NCBI RefSeq assembly: GCF_003001815.1 | Contig: NZ_PVMZ01000001.1 | Span: 186,001-250,000, forward strand | DNA: 64,000 bases | Direction of reading: 5' to 3' | Origin: Actinoplanes italicus | GTDB lineage: Bacteria; Actinomycetota; Actinomycetes; Mycobacteriales; Micromonosporaceae | In this document: one piece after another, positions 27,309 through 36,926 of the stretch | How the letters are laid out: each line of letters starts with the position of its first letter | Numbering within the stretch: the stretch's first letter is position 1 | The notes under the pieces: generated by a model | Database searches by the model: none | The model's input: the letters and a program-made list of their open reading frames with translations, nothing else | Told to the model about the DNA's origin: nothing | Program-made: the position numbers and the translations under genes

Positions 27309-28544
27309 TTATGCGTAGCGTGCCGCGCCCGCTTCGTCCGCCCCGGATTCCCGTGCCGGGAAAGCGGTCCGCCGAGGCGCGGGCAATCCGTTGAGATACG
27401 CCGTGGACGGCACCGCCGGCCTGATCAGACCGGCGGCCGGAGCCGGATGCGCCTCGTGGGCCTGCAGGAAGCCGTCGACCGATTTCGGCCATCCATACTG
27501 CTCGGCCTGGGCTCGCGCGGAGGCCCTGCGCTCCACCCGGGGCCGTTCCAGCAGGCCGCTGACCGCGTCGGCGAACGCCTCGGGGGTGCCGGGCACGGCC
27601 ACGCCACCGTTGCCGACCACCTCGGGCAGGGCGCTCTGCTCGTTCACCACCACGGGTGTACCGCAGGCCATCGCCTCCAGTGTGGCCAGGCCGAAAGTCT
27701 CGACCGGGCCCGGCGACAGTACGACGTCGGCGCTGGCCAGCAGCGCGGCGACGGCCGGCCGCTCGGAGATGTGCCCGGCGAACCGGACCGGCAGACGGGC
27801 CGCGCGGTACGCCAGCGCGGTACGCCGGGTGCCGTCACCGGCCATCACCAGTACCGCCGGCACCTTGCCGTTGCGCAGCGACGCCACCGTGTCCACGGCC
27901 AGCTCGGGCCGCTTGGCCGCGGAGAGCCGGCTGCAGTAGACCAGCAGCAGCTCGTCGGGACGCGCATACCGCGCCCGGACCGCCACGTCCATCTTGTTCG
28001 GGTTGAAGAGCTCGAGGTCGACGCCGAGCGGCACCTCGACCAGGTTCGGCGCGCCGATCCGGCGGAATTCCTCGGCGGCGAACGCGGTGGTGCAGACGAT
28101 CGTGTCGAACGCCTCCGCGGTGCGCCGGTTGAACCGGTCGGCGAGGGCGTCACGTTTCGGCATGCCCCAGACGCCGAGCAGGCCGGCCAGGCTCTCGTGC
28201 GACACCATCATCGACCGGACGCCACGCTGCCTGGCCCAGTCACCGGTCCAGCGCAGAGTGGTGCGGTCGGAGACTTCGATCCGGTCGGGCTCCAGGCTGT
28301 CCAGCAGCTTGATCAGCTCGCGGCGGCCGGCGAGGACGCGGTATCCGCCGGTCCGTGGAAGCGGAGCGCTGGGCAGCGTGATGACACGGCCCTGCCTGGT
28401 CATCTTGTCCGAGTAGCGGCGGCCCGGGATGACGAGCACGGCCTCATGACCCGCGTCCTGGTAGCCGCGGCCGATGTGTCGCAGCGCGGTTCGCAGGCCA
28501 CCGGTGTGAACCGTGACGAAGTTGGCCAGGCGAACGATACGCAT
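27309..28544 (-). CDS. GT4-family glycosyltransferase
   Basis: 411 residues, GT-B fold. The donor-binding C-terminal half shows [34 protein letters not shown] and TPVVVNE with the E-x7-E motif; the N-terminus has the glycine-rich [14 protein letters not shown] polar tail of about 45 residues follows. Such enzymes attach sugars to lipids, such as mannose to phosphatidylinositol lipids in actinobacteria. The exact acceptor is unknown. Placed between the phosphodiesterase-like gene and rph, 48 bp and 10 bp away. Confidence 0.88.
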   Translation of the reverse strand: MRIVRLANFVTVHTGGLRTALRHIGRGYQDAGHEAVLVIPGRRYSDKMTRQGRVITLPSAPLPRTGGYRVLAGRRELIKLLDSLEPDRIEVSDRTTLRWTGDWARQRGVRSMMVSHESLAGLLGVWGMPKRDALADRFNRRTAEAFDTIVCTTAFAAEEFRRIGAPNLVEVPLGVDLELFNPNKMDVAVRARYARPDELLLVYCSRLSAAKRPELAVDTVASLRNGKVPAVLVMAGDGTRRTALAYRAARLPVRFAGHISERPAVAALLASADVVLSPGPVETFGLATLEAMACGTPVVVNEQSALPEVVGNGGVAVPGTPEAFADAVSGLLERPRVERRASARAQAEQYGWPKSVDGFLQAHEAHPAPAAGLIRPAVPSTAYLNGLPAPRRTAFPARESGADEAGAARYA

Positions 28545-28592
28545 GCAACAACTCCAAGGTCACGACTGCCGGTCTTGGCCCCCCGTACCGAC

Positions 28593-29339
28593 TTATAGAT
28601 CGTAACTGGCACCGGGGCGCACGACTTCCACCGGTCCCGCATAGGCAGCCGTGGCCGCCTCCACAATAGACGCTTCACTGGCCCAGGCAGGCACCAGATG
28701 GGTAAGGAGCAGTTTGCCGACGTCGGCTTTCGTCGCCGCTTCGCCGGCCTCACCGCCGGTCAGGTGCAGATCGGGCGGATTGACCACTCCGTCCTGATAA
28801 CTGGCCTCGCACAGGAACATGTCGGCGCCGGCGGCCAGTCGCAGCAGCGCCTCGCACGGTGCGGTGTCCGACGAGTAGGCGAGCACGCGGCCGTTGTGCT
28901 CGACGCGTACGCCGTACGTCTCGACAGGATGGTTGACGCGGTCGACCGTGACCTGCAGCGGACCGATCGGGAACGTGCTCGGCTGAAGGCCGTAGAAGGT
29001 GTAGACGTCGTCGACCGGTTCGCCCTCGGTGCTGTAGGCGGCGGCGATGCGCTCGGCCGCACCGAGCGGGGCGTAGACCGGCACGGCCGGGAGCGGGCCG
29101 GCGGGGTCGTAACGGCGCACCACCACATAGGTGCACGCGTCCAGCATGTGGTCGCAGTGCAGGTGGGTGAGGAGGATGGCGTCGACGCGCCGCATGTCCG
29201 AGTAGCGCTGCAGAGCGGAGAGCGACCCGGAACCGAAGTCGATCAGGAGCCGGAATCCGTCGGCTTCCACGAGGTAGGCCGAACACGCCGACTCGGGGCC
29301 GGGGAAACTGCCGGCACAACCGAGAACGGTTAGTCGCAT
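28593..29339 (-). CDS. MBL-fold phosphodiesterase-like hydrolase (Rv1339-like)
   Basis: 248 residues. The metallo-beta-lactamase core is intact: LTHLHCDHMLDACTY with the HxHxDH motif, NHPVETYGVRVEH, YSSDTAPC and LLTHLVPAW. Its place upstream of rph and rdgB matches mycobacterial Rv1339, described as an atypical class II cAMP phosphodiesterase; it is also related to RNase Z-like proteins. cAMP activity here is inference from synteny and family. The promoter region is shared with a divergent membrane protein. Confidence 0.88.
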   Translation of the reverse strand: MRLTVLGCAGSFPGPESACSAYLVEADGFRLLIDFGSGSLSALQRYSDMRRVDAILLTHLHCDHMLDACTYVVVRRYDPAGPLPAVPVYAPLGAAERIAAAYSTEGEPVDDVYTFYGLQPSTFPIGPLQVTVDRVNHPVETYGVRVEHNGRVLAYSSDTAPCEALLRLAAGADMFLCEASYQDGVVNPPDLHLTGGEAGEAATKADVGKLLLTHLVPAWASEASIVEAATAAYAGPVEVVRPGASYDL

Positions 29340-29479
29340 CCGGATCCCTTTGGCTCACACCGGGTTGCCCCACCCGACCGGCCTGCGCCCGACCTGAACC
29401 TCGTAGTACCGGACTTCGTAGACCAGTCAATCACGGAGCGAAGCGTACGCCGGGACCAGCGCTCGACGTTAACAACTGA

Positions 29480-29502
29480 TCGATTTGTCGCTAAATCGAC
29501 AA
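29480..29502. promoter_or_regulatory. Nested palindromes in the divergent promoter region
   Basis: TCGATTT (29480-29486) pairs with AAATCGA (29493-29499), and TTGTCG (29485-29490) pairs with CGACAA (29497-29502). The overlapping dyads, in an AT-rich patch between divergent genes, look like an operator. Confidence 0.45.
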
Positions 29503-29613
29503 CGCACATCACAGCACCCGTGACCTCGCTCATCACCTTTGCACCGTCACGTCCGGTGATCCACCCGCGTTGCTCAGGGTGAACGCTTCGGAAGATCATC
29601 CGCTGGAGGCGAC

Positions 29614-30000
29614 GTGACCGCGGTCGACCAGAGTCGCACCACCCGTGTCGTGGTGCCCGCACAGCCGAATTCCGGGGTGTGGACCGCCGAAGAACCGGCG
29701 ATCTTCCGCTTCCCGGCTCCCGACGACCCGCCGCCCGGCTCGGGGCGAATGCTCGCGATCGCCGTCTACGGCACCGTGCTCGGGCTCTGCGGTGTGGGTG
29801 TCGGGCTTTACGCGGTGATGGCGGTCTTCAGCGGGGCGCCCGCGTGGTACCTGCCGCTGCTGGCAGTGCTCACGATGCTGAGCGTGGCGCCGGTGGTGGC
29901 CGCGTTCCTTGCCATCCACCAGCGCACCCTGCCCTGGTTCCTGCTGCTCGGCGGGGCTCCGCCGATGGCGGTGGCCGTCTCGGTGGCCCTCGCGTACTAG
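29614..30000 (+). CDS. Small membrane protein, three helices, unknown function
   Basis: 128 residues from GTG 29614 with GGAGG upstream. A 45-residue polar N-terminus (WTAEEPAIFRFPAPDDPPPG) precedes three hydrophobic helices connected by short loops. No motif suggests activity. It is divergent from the MBL gene and converges on cysM, with only 4 bp between stops. Confidence 0.75.
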   Translation: MTAVDQSRTTRVVVPAQPNSGVWTAEEPAIFRFPAPDDPPPGSGRMLAIAVYGTVLGLCGVGVGLYAVMAVFSGAPAWYLPLLAVLTMLSVAPVVAAFLAIHQRTLPWFLLLGGAPPMAVAVSVALAY

Positions 30001-30004
30001 CTCT

Positions 30005-30982
<978 letters not shown>

Positions 30983-31339
30983 TCAGTCCGCTTTAGGGGC
31001 GGGGGCCGGGGTGGTCGGACGGGACAGACCGCCGAGCAGCGCCGCGGCCGCAGCGAAGCCGAGAGCGCCACCGGCCACTGCCGGGAGGATGGTGATCGAG
31101 TCGCCGTCCTTGACCTTGGCGTCGAGCGCGCCGAGGAAGCGGACGTCCTCGTCGTTGACGTAGATGTTCACGAACCGGTGCAGGCCACCCTCGGGCGTGA
31201 TCAGCCGGCCCTTGAGGCCGTTGAACTTGGCGTCCAGGTCGTCGATCAGCTCGGTGAGGGTGTCACCGGCGCCCTCGACGATCTTGGCGCCGCCGGTGTA
31301 GCTGCGCAGGATGGTGGGAACGCGAACTTCGATAGCCAT
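30983..31339 (-). CDS. cysO: CysO sulfur carrier, with C-terminal extension after the diglycine
   Basis: 118 residues with a ubiquitin-like beta-grasp fold (MoaD/ThiS family). RFVNIYVNDEDVRFLG and SITILPAVAGG are nearly identical to mycobacterial CysO, which ends at the Gly-Gly. Here Gly90-Gly91 is followed by 27 residues (ALGFAAAAALLGG then a Pro-rich tail ending KAD). The C-terminal glycine must be free to become a thiocarboxylate, so the protein should need processing, most simply by the JAMM protease next door. AGGAG lies upstream of ATG 31339, and a CRCR leader peptide ends 60 bp before it. Confidence 0.94.
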   Translation of the reverse strand: MAIEVRVPTILRSYTGGAKIVEGAGDTLTELIDDLDAKFNGLKGRLITPEGGLHRFVNIYVNDEDVRFLGALDAKVKDGDSITILPAVAGGALGFAAAAALLGGLSRPTTPAPAPKAD

Positions 31340-31399
31340 GGCTGTATCTCTCCTAGAGGAGTCGGACTTGAAAGGGCGAAAGGGTCGGTCGGGACGCTG

Positions 31400-31450
31400 T
31401 CAACGACAGCGACACTCATAGAAGACCGACGCCGGGCTCTGCCCGAACAT
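31400..31450 (-). CDS. CRCR leader peptide upstream of cysO
   Basis: A 16-residue open frame, MFGQSPASVFYECRCR, ends in Cys-Arg-Cys-Arg and TGA, between mec and cysO. This is the signature of cysteine-responsive leader peptides known in mycobacteria and other actinobacteria, where ribosome stalling or slow translation at the Cys codons controls downstream cysteine genes. No strong ribosome-binding site is visible, and translation may be coupled to mec, whose stop is 23 nt upstream. It would attenuate cysO-cysM expression when cysteine is sufficient. Confidence 0.82.
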   Translation of the reverse strand: MFGQSPASVFYECRCR

Positions 31451-31473
31451 GAACGACTGCACCGCTGCGGAAA

Positions 31474-31905
31474 TCACGCCTTCACCGTCGCATCCACGAT
31501 GTTGACCTCTTCTTCGGTCACCACACCGTCCACGATACGGAACGACCGAATCTCCTCGGAGTCCGGCTCGCGGGTCGAGACCAGGAGGTAGTGCGCGTTC
31601 GGCTCACCGGCGAACGACACGTCGGTCCGCGATGGGTATGCCTCTGTGGCGGTGTGCGAGTGGTAGATCACCACCGGCTCCTCGTCGAGGTCGTCCATCT
31701 CGCGCCAGACCCGGAGGTGCTCCATCGAGTCGAACTCGTAGAACGTCATCGAGCGCGCGGCGTTGTCCATCGGGATGTGCCGGGTGGGCACGTCACTGCC
31801 GATCGGGCCCGCGACGACGCCACAGGCCTCGTCGGGGTGGTCCCGGCGGGCGTGGGCGACGATCGCTTCGACGATCGCACGGTCGATGGTCAGCACGGTG
31901 TTCAC
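31474..31905 (-). CDS. mec: JAMM-type peptidase Mec (CysO-cysteine peptidase)
   Basis: 143 residues. The zinc site HSHTATEAYPSRTD matches the JAMM signature HxH-x7-S-x2-D, and DHPDEACGVVAG holds the upstream Glu. Mec cleaves cysteine from the C-terminus of CysO after synthesis. GTG 31905 aligns with the family start; a GTG at 31947 would add 14 residues. Together with cysO and cysM it completes the pathway. Given the CysO extension it may also cut the precursor. Confidence 0.95.
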   Translation of the reverse strand: MNTVLTIDRAIVEAIVAHARRDHPDEACGVVAGPIGSDVPTRHIPMDNAARSMTFYEFDSMEHLRVWREMDDLDEEPVVIYHSHTATEAYPSRTDVSFAGEPNAHYLLVSTREPDSEEIRSFRIVDGVVTEEEVNIVDATVKA

Positions 31906-31959
31906 ATTACCGTGAGATTTCCCCGAACCCAGCGTGGCGGTTCCCACACCCGCCGACGC

Positions 31960-32460
31960 TCAGTCGATCTCCGGCAGCGCGTTCAGCAGGGATTCCTGCA
32001 GGTAGCCGAGGTACGCGTACACCGAGAGCTGGAACACCCGGCTCGAGCCGGCGTCCTCCAGCACGGCCTGGTCCAGCTCGTCGCTCAGATCGGTGTCGGC
32101 CTGGATCTCCAGCCGGGTGCCCATGGCGAGCCGGGCGTCGTTGATCGCGCGCAGCCAGGCCTCGGCGGCCTCGCCGTCCAGCCGGACCTCGCCCTCGCCC
32201 TCGTCCGGCAGGGCGGCCAGGATCGCGCCCGCCTGGTCGATCTTGCTGCTCTTGAGATCGCCCTCGGTGTAGAGGCGGAACTCCTGCGAGTCCTCCGGGA
32301 GATCGGGATAGATGTCCGGGAAGAGGCGGGACACCACCGGATCGGTGTGGTCCATCCCATCGGTCAGCAGGCCGACCACCTCAGCGGCCACCTTGCGCAG
32401 GACCCGCACCTCGTCGTGCGCGAACGTGGCGACACAGTGGCCGCCGCTGCGTCGGAACAT
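31960..32460 (-). CDS. DUF2017 family protein
   Basis: 166 residues, mostly helical and acidic. The run FAHDEVRVLRKVAAEVVGLL at the start and the ending LQESLLNALPEID match the DUF2017 family found next to clpS in actinobacteria. Function unknown; the conserved place between ClpS and Mec suggests a link to protein turnover or simply ancient operon structure. Confidence 0.9.
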   Translation of the reverse strand: MFRRSGGHCVATFAHDEVRVLRKVAAEVVGLLTDGMDHTDPVVSRLFPDIYPDLPEDSQEFRLYTEGDLKSSKIDQAGAILAALPDEGEGEVRLDGEAAEAWLRAINDARLAMGTRLEIQADTDLSDELDQAVLEDAGSSRVFQLSVYAYLGYLQESLLNALPEID

Positions 32461-32498
32461 CTTTCTACCCCACCCGCTTGTCGGGACCGGTCATCTCC

Positions 32499-32798
32499 TC
32501 AACCCCGGTCGACCGTGGCCCAGAGACCGTATCCGTGCAGTTGGTTGGCGTCCATCTCCATGCGCTCGCGCGCGCCGATCGAGACCACCGCCTTGCCCTT
32601 CGTGTGCACATCCATCATCAGCCTCTCGGCCTTTTCCTTGCTGTAGCCGAAGAGCTTCTGGAAGACCCAGGTCACATACGACATGAGATTGACCGGGTCG
32701 TCCCAGACGATGGTCACCCACGGCCGGTCCTCGGCCGGTACTTCCTGGATCTCCGGCGTCTCGACGGGAGCAACCTGAGGCAACGCCATGCCCACCAT
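32499..32798 (-). CDS. clpS: ClpS adaptor protein
   Basis: 99 residues. ClpS delivers N-degron substrates to ClpAP/ClpCP. The core shows [39 protein letters not shown] and [19 protein letters not shown]; Asp-Asp-Pro and the HTKG region form the N-degron pocket. Start at ATG 32798 or at an ATG three codons later (32789). Stop is 38 bp before DUF2017. Confidence 0.95.
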   Translation of the reverse strand: MVGMALPQVAPVETPEIQEVPAEDRPWVTIVWDDPVNLMSYVTWVFQKLFGYSKEKAERLMMDVHTKGKAVVSIGARERMEMDANQLHGYGLWATVDRG

Positions 32799-32920
32799 GG
32801 TGCCACCGGATCCGGCGAACCGGTGAACCAGGCATCCAACCGCTGCTCAACGGCCGCGTCGCGCCCCCTGCTCTCCCCCACAGGGGACAGCGGGGCCACG
32901 GGCGCAATAGGGTGGGACCC

Positions 32921-34207
32921 GTGGAGACGATCGCGCCGGCCCTGATGACCGATCAGTACGAGCTGACCATGGTCAGCGCCGCGCTGCGCGACGGCACAGC
33001 CGACCGGCAGTGCGTCTTCGAGGTGTTCGCGCGCCGGCTTCCCACCGGACGGCGCTACGGCGTGGTCGCCGGCACCGGCCGCCTCATCGAGCTCATCCGC
33101 GACTTCCGGTTCGAGCCGGGCGAGGTCGAATTCCTGCGTACGGCCGGAATTGTCGACGACACGGCGGCGAAATGGCTCGCCGACTACCGGTTCACCGGTG
33201 ACATCGAGGGCTACAGCGAGGGTGAGCTGTTCTTCCCCGGATCGCCGATCCTGACCGTTTCCGGCAAGTTCGCCGAGTGCGTGGTGCTGGAGACGCTGAT
33301 CCTCTCGGTGCTCAACCACGACTGCGCGATCGCGGCCGCAGCGGCCCGCATGGTCACCGCCGCCCGCGGGCGCCCGATCATCGAGATGGGCTCCCGGCGC
33401 ACCCACGAGCACGCCGCCGTGGCCGCCGCCCGGGCCGCCTACCTGGCCGGGTTCGCCTCGACGTCGAACCTCGCGGCGGGTCGCGCCTACGGCATCCCCA
33501 CCACGGGCACCTCGGCGCACGCGTTCACGCTCCTGCACGACGACGAGCCGGCCGCGTTCGCGTCGCAGGTGGCCGCTCTGGGCAAGAACACCACGCTGCT
33601 CGTGGACACGTACGACATCAGCCAGGGTATTCGCAACGCGATCGCGGTCGCCGGTCCCGATCTGCGAGCCGTCCGCATCGACTCCGGTGACCTGTCCGTA
33701 CTGGCACAGCAGTCCCGGGAACTCCTCGATTCACTGGGCGCCACCGAGACGAAGATCATCGTTTCCGGCGACATGGACGAGTACTCGATCGCCACCCTGG
33801 CCGCCGAGCCGGTCGACATCTACGGCGCCGGCACGGCCGTGGTCACCGGTTCCGGCGCGCCCACCGCCAGCCTGGTCTACAAGCTCGTCGAAGTCGACGG
33901 CCGCCCGGTGGTCAAGCGCTCCGAGAACAAGGCGACCGTCGGCGGCCGCAAGACCGCGATCCGCCGGCACAAGCCCACCGGCACCGCCACCGAGGAGATC
34001 ATCTACTCCCAGGGCGTGCCCGACCACCAGGCCAACGACCGGCTGCTGCAACGCACCTACGTCGAGGCCGGCGAGGTGCTCGACGCACCAGGTCTGCCGG
34101 AGGCGCGCGACCATCTCCGGCAGAATCTGATCTCCATCCCGTGGGAGGGTCTCAAGCTCTCCGCGGGTGACCCGGCCATCCCGGTCGTCATCGTTCCCAC
34201 CGCCTAG
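32921..34207 (+). CDS. pncB: Nicotinate phosphoribosyltransferase
   Basis: 428 residues. Salvage of nicotinic acid to nicotinate mononucleotide with PRPP. Signature segments: LMTDQYELTMVSAAL, EMGSRRTHEHAAVAAAR, GTSAHAFTLLHDDE with the autophosphorylated His, and RIDSGDLSVLAQQSRE. GTG 32921 is 7 nt after TAGGGT (32908-32913), a leaderless arrangement; GTG 32912 would lie inside that -10 box. pncA follows 9 bp after the stop, so nicotinamide to NaMN is encoded as one unit. Divergent from clpS. Confidence 0.96.
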   Translation: METIAPALMTDQYELTMVSAALRDGTADRQCVFEVFARRLPTGRRYGVVAGTGRLIELIRDFRFEPGEVEFLRTAGIVDDTAAKWLADYRFTGDIEGYSEGELFFPGSPILTVSGKFAECVVLETLILSVLNHDCAIAAAAARMVTAARGRPIIEMGSRRTHEHAAVAAARAAYLAGFASTSNLAAGRAYGIPTTGTSAHAFTLLHDDEPAAFASQVAALGKNTTLLVDTYDISQGIRNAIAVAGPDLRAVRIDSGDLSVLAQQSRELLDSLGATETKIIVSGDMDEYSIATLAAEPVDIYGAGTAVVTGSGAPTASLVYKLVEVDGRPVVKRSENKATVGGRKTAIRRHKPTGTATEEIIYSQGVPDHQANDRLLQRTYVEAGEVLDAPGLPEARDHLRQNLISIPWEGLKLSAGDPAIPVVIVPTA

Positions 34208-34216
34208 GGGGTCACC

Positions 34217-34795
34217 GTGTCACGCGCTTTGATCATCGTGGACGTGCAGAACGACTTCTGCGAGGGCGGCTCCCTGCCTGTCGGCGGGGGCGCGGCCGTC
34301 GCCAAGGGCATCTCGCTGGTGCTCGACAAGGCCGGCGACCGCTGGGACCACGTCGTCGCCACGAAGGACTACCACATCGACCCGGGCTCGCACTTCAGCG
34401 AGCACCCCGACTACGCCGACACCTGGCCGGTCCACTGCGTCGCCGGCTCCACCGGCTCCGACTTCCACCCGGAGCTGGACACCGGACGCATCGAGGCGAT
34501 CTTCCACAAGGGTGCGCACAAGGCCGCGTACTCGGGCTTCGAGGGCGCCACGGAAGCCGGCGAAACCCTCGCCGGGTGGCTGCGGGGCAAAGGGGTCACC
34601 GAGGTCGAGGTGGTCGGCATCGCAACAGACCATTGCGTACGGGCGACCGCGCTCGACGCCGCAGCGGAGGGTTTCGCCACCACCGTCCTGCTGGAACTCA
34701 CCGCCGGAGTGGCCCGGGCCAGCACTGACGCCGCCCTCGAACAGTTCCGTGCCGCGTCCGTCGCGACGACCGGGAGCGCGATCGTTGACGCCTGA
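34217..34795 (+). CDS. pncA: Nicotinamidase
   Basis: 192 residues, isochorismatase-like fold. It hydrolyses nicotinamide to nicotinic acid, feeding PncB. The catalytic triad is visible: Asp9 in IIVDVQNDF, Lys in FHKGAHKAAYSGF, and Cys in IATDHCVRATALDA. Metal ligands lie in TKDYHIDPGSHFSEHPD. GTG 34217 has GGGGG upstream. Its last codons overlap the following acetyltransferase start. Confidence 0.97.
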   Translation: MSRALIIVDVQNDFCEGGSLPVGGGAAVAKGISLVLDKAGDRWDHVVATKDYHIDPGSHFSEHPDYADTWPVHCVAGSTGSDFHPELDTGRIEAIFHKGAHKAAYSGFEGATEAGETLAGWLRGKGVTEVEVVGIATDHCVRATALDAAAEGFATTVLLELTAGVARASTDAALEQFRAASVATTGSAIVDA

Positions 34796-35288
34796 GATCC
34801 GGCCGATCGCCGACGCCGACTGGCCGGCGGTGTGGAAGATCGTCCACGAGGTGATCCAGGCCGAGGAGACGTTCCCGTTCGACCCGGCGATGCCCGAGAC
34901 CGTGGCGCGGGAGGTGTGGGTCGAGAAGCCACCCGGCCTGACCGTCGTCGCCACCGACGGGCCTGAGGTCCTGGGCACCGCCAAGATGGGCACCAACCGG
35001 CCGGGGCCCGGCGCGCACGTGTCCACCGCCAGCTTCATGGTCGCGGCGTCGGCGCGCGGACGCGGCGTCGGTACCGCCCTGTGCCGCTACGCCGTGGACT
35101 GGGCGCGGCAGCGGGGCTACGCGGGCATGCAGTTCAACGCCGTCGTGGAATCCAACACGTCGGCAGTCGCGCTCTACCGCCGTGAGGGCTTCGAGGTCAT
35201 CGGCACCGTCTCGAGGTCCTTCCAGCACCCGGTCCACGGCCGGGTCGGCCTGCACGTCATGTACCTCGAGTTCGATCCACCGGCATGA
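34785..35288 (+). CDS. GNAT-family N-acetyltransferase
   Basis: 167 residues assuming TTG 34785 (TPEIRPIADADWPAVWKIV), 8 nt after GGGAG and overlapping pncA by 11 bp. The acetyl-CoA motif is VAASARGRGVGTALCRYA with the R-G-x-G-x-A type loop, followed by NAVVESNTSAVALYRREGF. The pattern is close to L-amino-acid acetyltransferases of the phosphinothricin type. Substrate unknown. The stop overlaps the next ATG. Confidence 0.9.
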   Translation: MTPEIRPIADADWPAVWKIVHEVIQAEETFPFDPAMPETVAREVWVEKPPGLTVVATDGPEVLGTAKMGTNRPGPGAHVSTASFMVAASARGRGVGTALCRYAVDWARQRGYAGMQFNAVVESNTSAVALYRREGFEVIGTVSRSFQHPVHGRVGLHVMYLEFDPPA

Positions 35289-35875
35289 GTTTCCTGCTGC
35301 TGCACGGGTGGCAGAACCGGCGTCCGCCGGGTCACTGGCATCACTGGCTGGCCGCCGAACTCGCCGCGGCCGGACACGACGTCACCTATCCGCAGCTGCC
35401 CGAGCCCGACGAGCCGGTCCTTGCCGACTGGCTGGCCGAATTGCGTACCCACGTCGCCGCCATGCCCGGCGACGACCGGACCGTGGTGTGCCACAGCCTC
35501 GGCTGCCTGTTGTGGCTGCACGCCGCGGCCGCCGGTGAGGTGCCGCTGCTCGTCGACCGTGTCCTGCTGGTCGCACCGCCCGGACCGGACGTCGTCGCCG
35601 GTATCCCGGAGATCGCCGGCTTCCTCCCACCCTCGATGCCCGCCGGACGGCTCGACGCGGCGGCCCGCCACACCCGCCTGGTCTGCTCCGACAACGACCC
35701 CTACTGCCCGGCAGGGGCGTCGGCTGACTTCGGCGTACCCCTCGGCATCCCCACGATGGTCCTGCCCGGTGCCGCCCACCTGGACATGGAGGCCGGGTAC
35801 GGCTCGTGGCCCTCGATCCGCGACTGGTGCCTGAGCGGCTCCCCCGACACACCGATCACCCGGCGGCCGGACTGA
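35285..35875 (+). CDS. RBBP9/YdeN-family alpha/beta hydrolase
   Basis: 196 residues, small hydrolase fold. SFLLLHGWQNRRPPGHW is the family start, VVCHSLGCLLWL the nucleophile elbow, SDNDPYCP the Asp and PGAAHLDMEAGYGSWP the His region. The family has serine hydrolase activity of poorly known substrate. ATG 35285 overlaps the acetyltransferase stop by 4 bp, closing a pncB-pncA-GNAT-hydrolase unit. Confidence 0.92.
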   Translation: MSFLLLHGWQNRRPPGHWHHWLAAELAAAGHDVTYPQLPEPDEPVLADWLAELRTHVAAMPGDDRTVVCHSLGCLLWLHAAAAGEVPLLVDRVLLVAPPGPDVVAGIPEIAGFLPPSMPAGRLDAAARHTRLVCSDNDPYCPAGASADFGVPLGIPTMVLPGAAHLDMEAGYGSWPSIRDWCLSGSPDTPITRRPD

Positions 35876-35909
35876 CCCCGCGATAGTCGTTGATCGATAC
35901 CATGGCCTG

Positions 35910-36926
35910 ATGCTGAGACGAGGCCGGTGGTCCGACAGTCGCTACCGGTTGTCGTACCTGTACGCGGGAATCGGCGTCCTGCTGCTCGTCGCCGCCTTCG
36001 CGCTGCTCTACCCGGTACGCCACACCGAGGGGTTCGCGACCGAACTGCGAGTGGGCATCGGGGCCAACCTGATCGACCTGACGCTCGCGGTGCTCGTCCT
36101 TCAGCCGCTCGTCCTCTATCTGAGCCGCAACGCCGTGCGGTGGCGCAACCGGCTCGACTACCGGGGCGTCATCCGCCGGATCGAACGCGCCGACGACCGA
36201 GTCGACCTGTGGAAACACTGGACCGGCCTGCTGGAGCCACCCCACGAGGCCCGCTTCACCGCAGCGGTCCGGGCCGCCCTCGACCGCGACGTCCGCTTTC
36301 GGATCATGCTGACCGACCCGTCGTCACCCGACGCCGCCGCACGCGCCCGCCAGGTCGCACCGACCGACGCCATCGGGGCGATCAGGCAGAACATCGAACG
36401 CCTGGAACGGTTCGTCACCGAACTCCCGGCCCGGCACCGTTCGCACTTCGAGGTCCGGATCAGCGCGGCCGGCCCGGCGCACGCGTTCTACCGGGTGGAC
36501 GACTGGCTGTCGTACGGCGTCTTCCGCGACCGCAGGGTCAGCGAGAGTTCCCAGCGCGAGGTCCGGGTGCACGGTGACCTGGGGGAGCTGGCACTGGAGG
36601 CGTTCGAGAACCGCTGGAACGGCACCGGACTGCTGAGCATCGCCGAGCACTACCGCATGCGCCTGCGGCTCACCGTGAACGAGACCACCGAGGAGTACGA
36701 CCTCCCCTACGTCCTGCACGACGGCGCCCAGTGGGTGAACGTCAATCCGGCCGCGCTCCCCCACGCCTTCCACCCCGACCACCGGGTGTCGATACCGGGC
36801 GAAGGCCCGGACCGTTACGTGCTGGCAGCCGCCACCCAGGAGACCGTGGACCGGATAGCAGCCCTGTACACGGCGAAGTACGGCCCCGGAGACGGCCCCG
36901 TCCTCCTCCGTCTGACGGCCCACTGA
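35910..36926 (+). CDS. Two-helix membrane protein with PLD-like/DUF5919-like domain
   Basis: 338 residues. Two membrane helices (about 16-34 and 45-70) place the rest in the cytoplasm. The middle (about 105-250) has RFRIMLTDPSSPDAAARARQ, then FYRVDDWLSYGVFRDRR and LALEAFENRWN, a pattern seen in degenerate phospholipase D-like domains such as DUF5919. No intact HKD motif is visible, so a binding or sensing role is more likely than catalysis. ATG 35910 is 6 nt after TACCAT (35898-35903): leaderless. Family assignment is by pattern memory and uncertain. Confidence 0.65.
   Translation: MLRRGRWSDSRYRLSYLYAGIGVLLLVAAFALLYPVRHTEGFATELRVGIGANLIDLTLAVLVLQPLVLYLSRNAVRWRNRLDYRGVIRRIERADDRVDLWKHWTGLLEPPHEARFTAAVRAALDRDVRFRIMLTDPSSPDAAARARQVAPTDAIGAIRQNIERLERFVTELPARHRSHFEVRISAAGPAHAFYRVDDWLSYGVFRDRRVSESSQREVRVHGDLGELALEAFENRWNGTGLLSIAEHYRMRLRLTVNETTEEYDLPYVLHDGAQWVNVNPAALPHAFHPDHRVSIPGEGPDRYVLAAATQETVDRIAALYTAKYGPGDGPVLLRLTAH

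Noticed and set aside
31340..31473. Frameshift as explanation of the CysO extension
   Set aside because: The frame is continuous and the extension lies at the other end of the gene (30983-31064), with a normal stop; no alternative frame restores an end at Gly-Gly.
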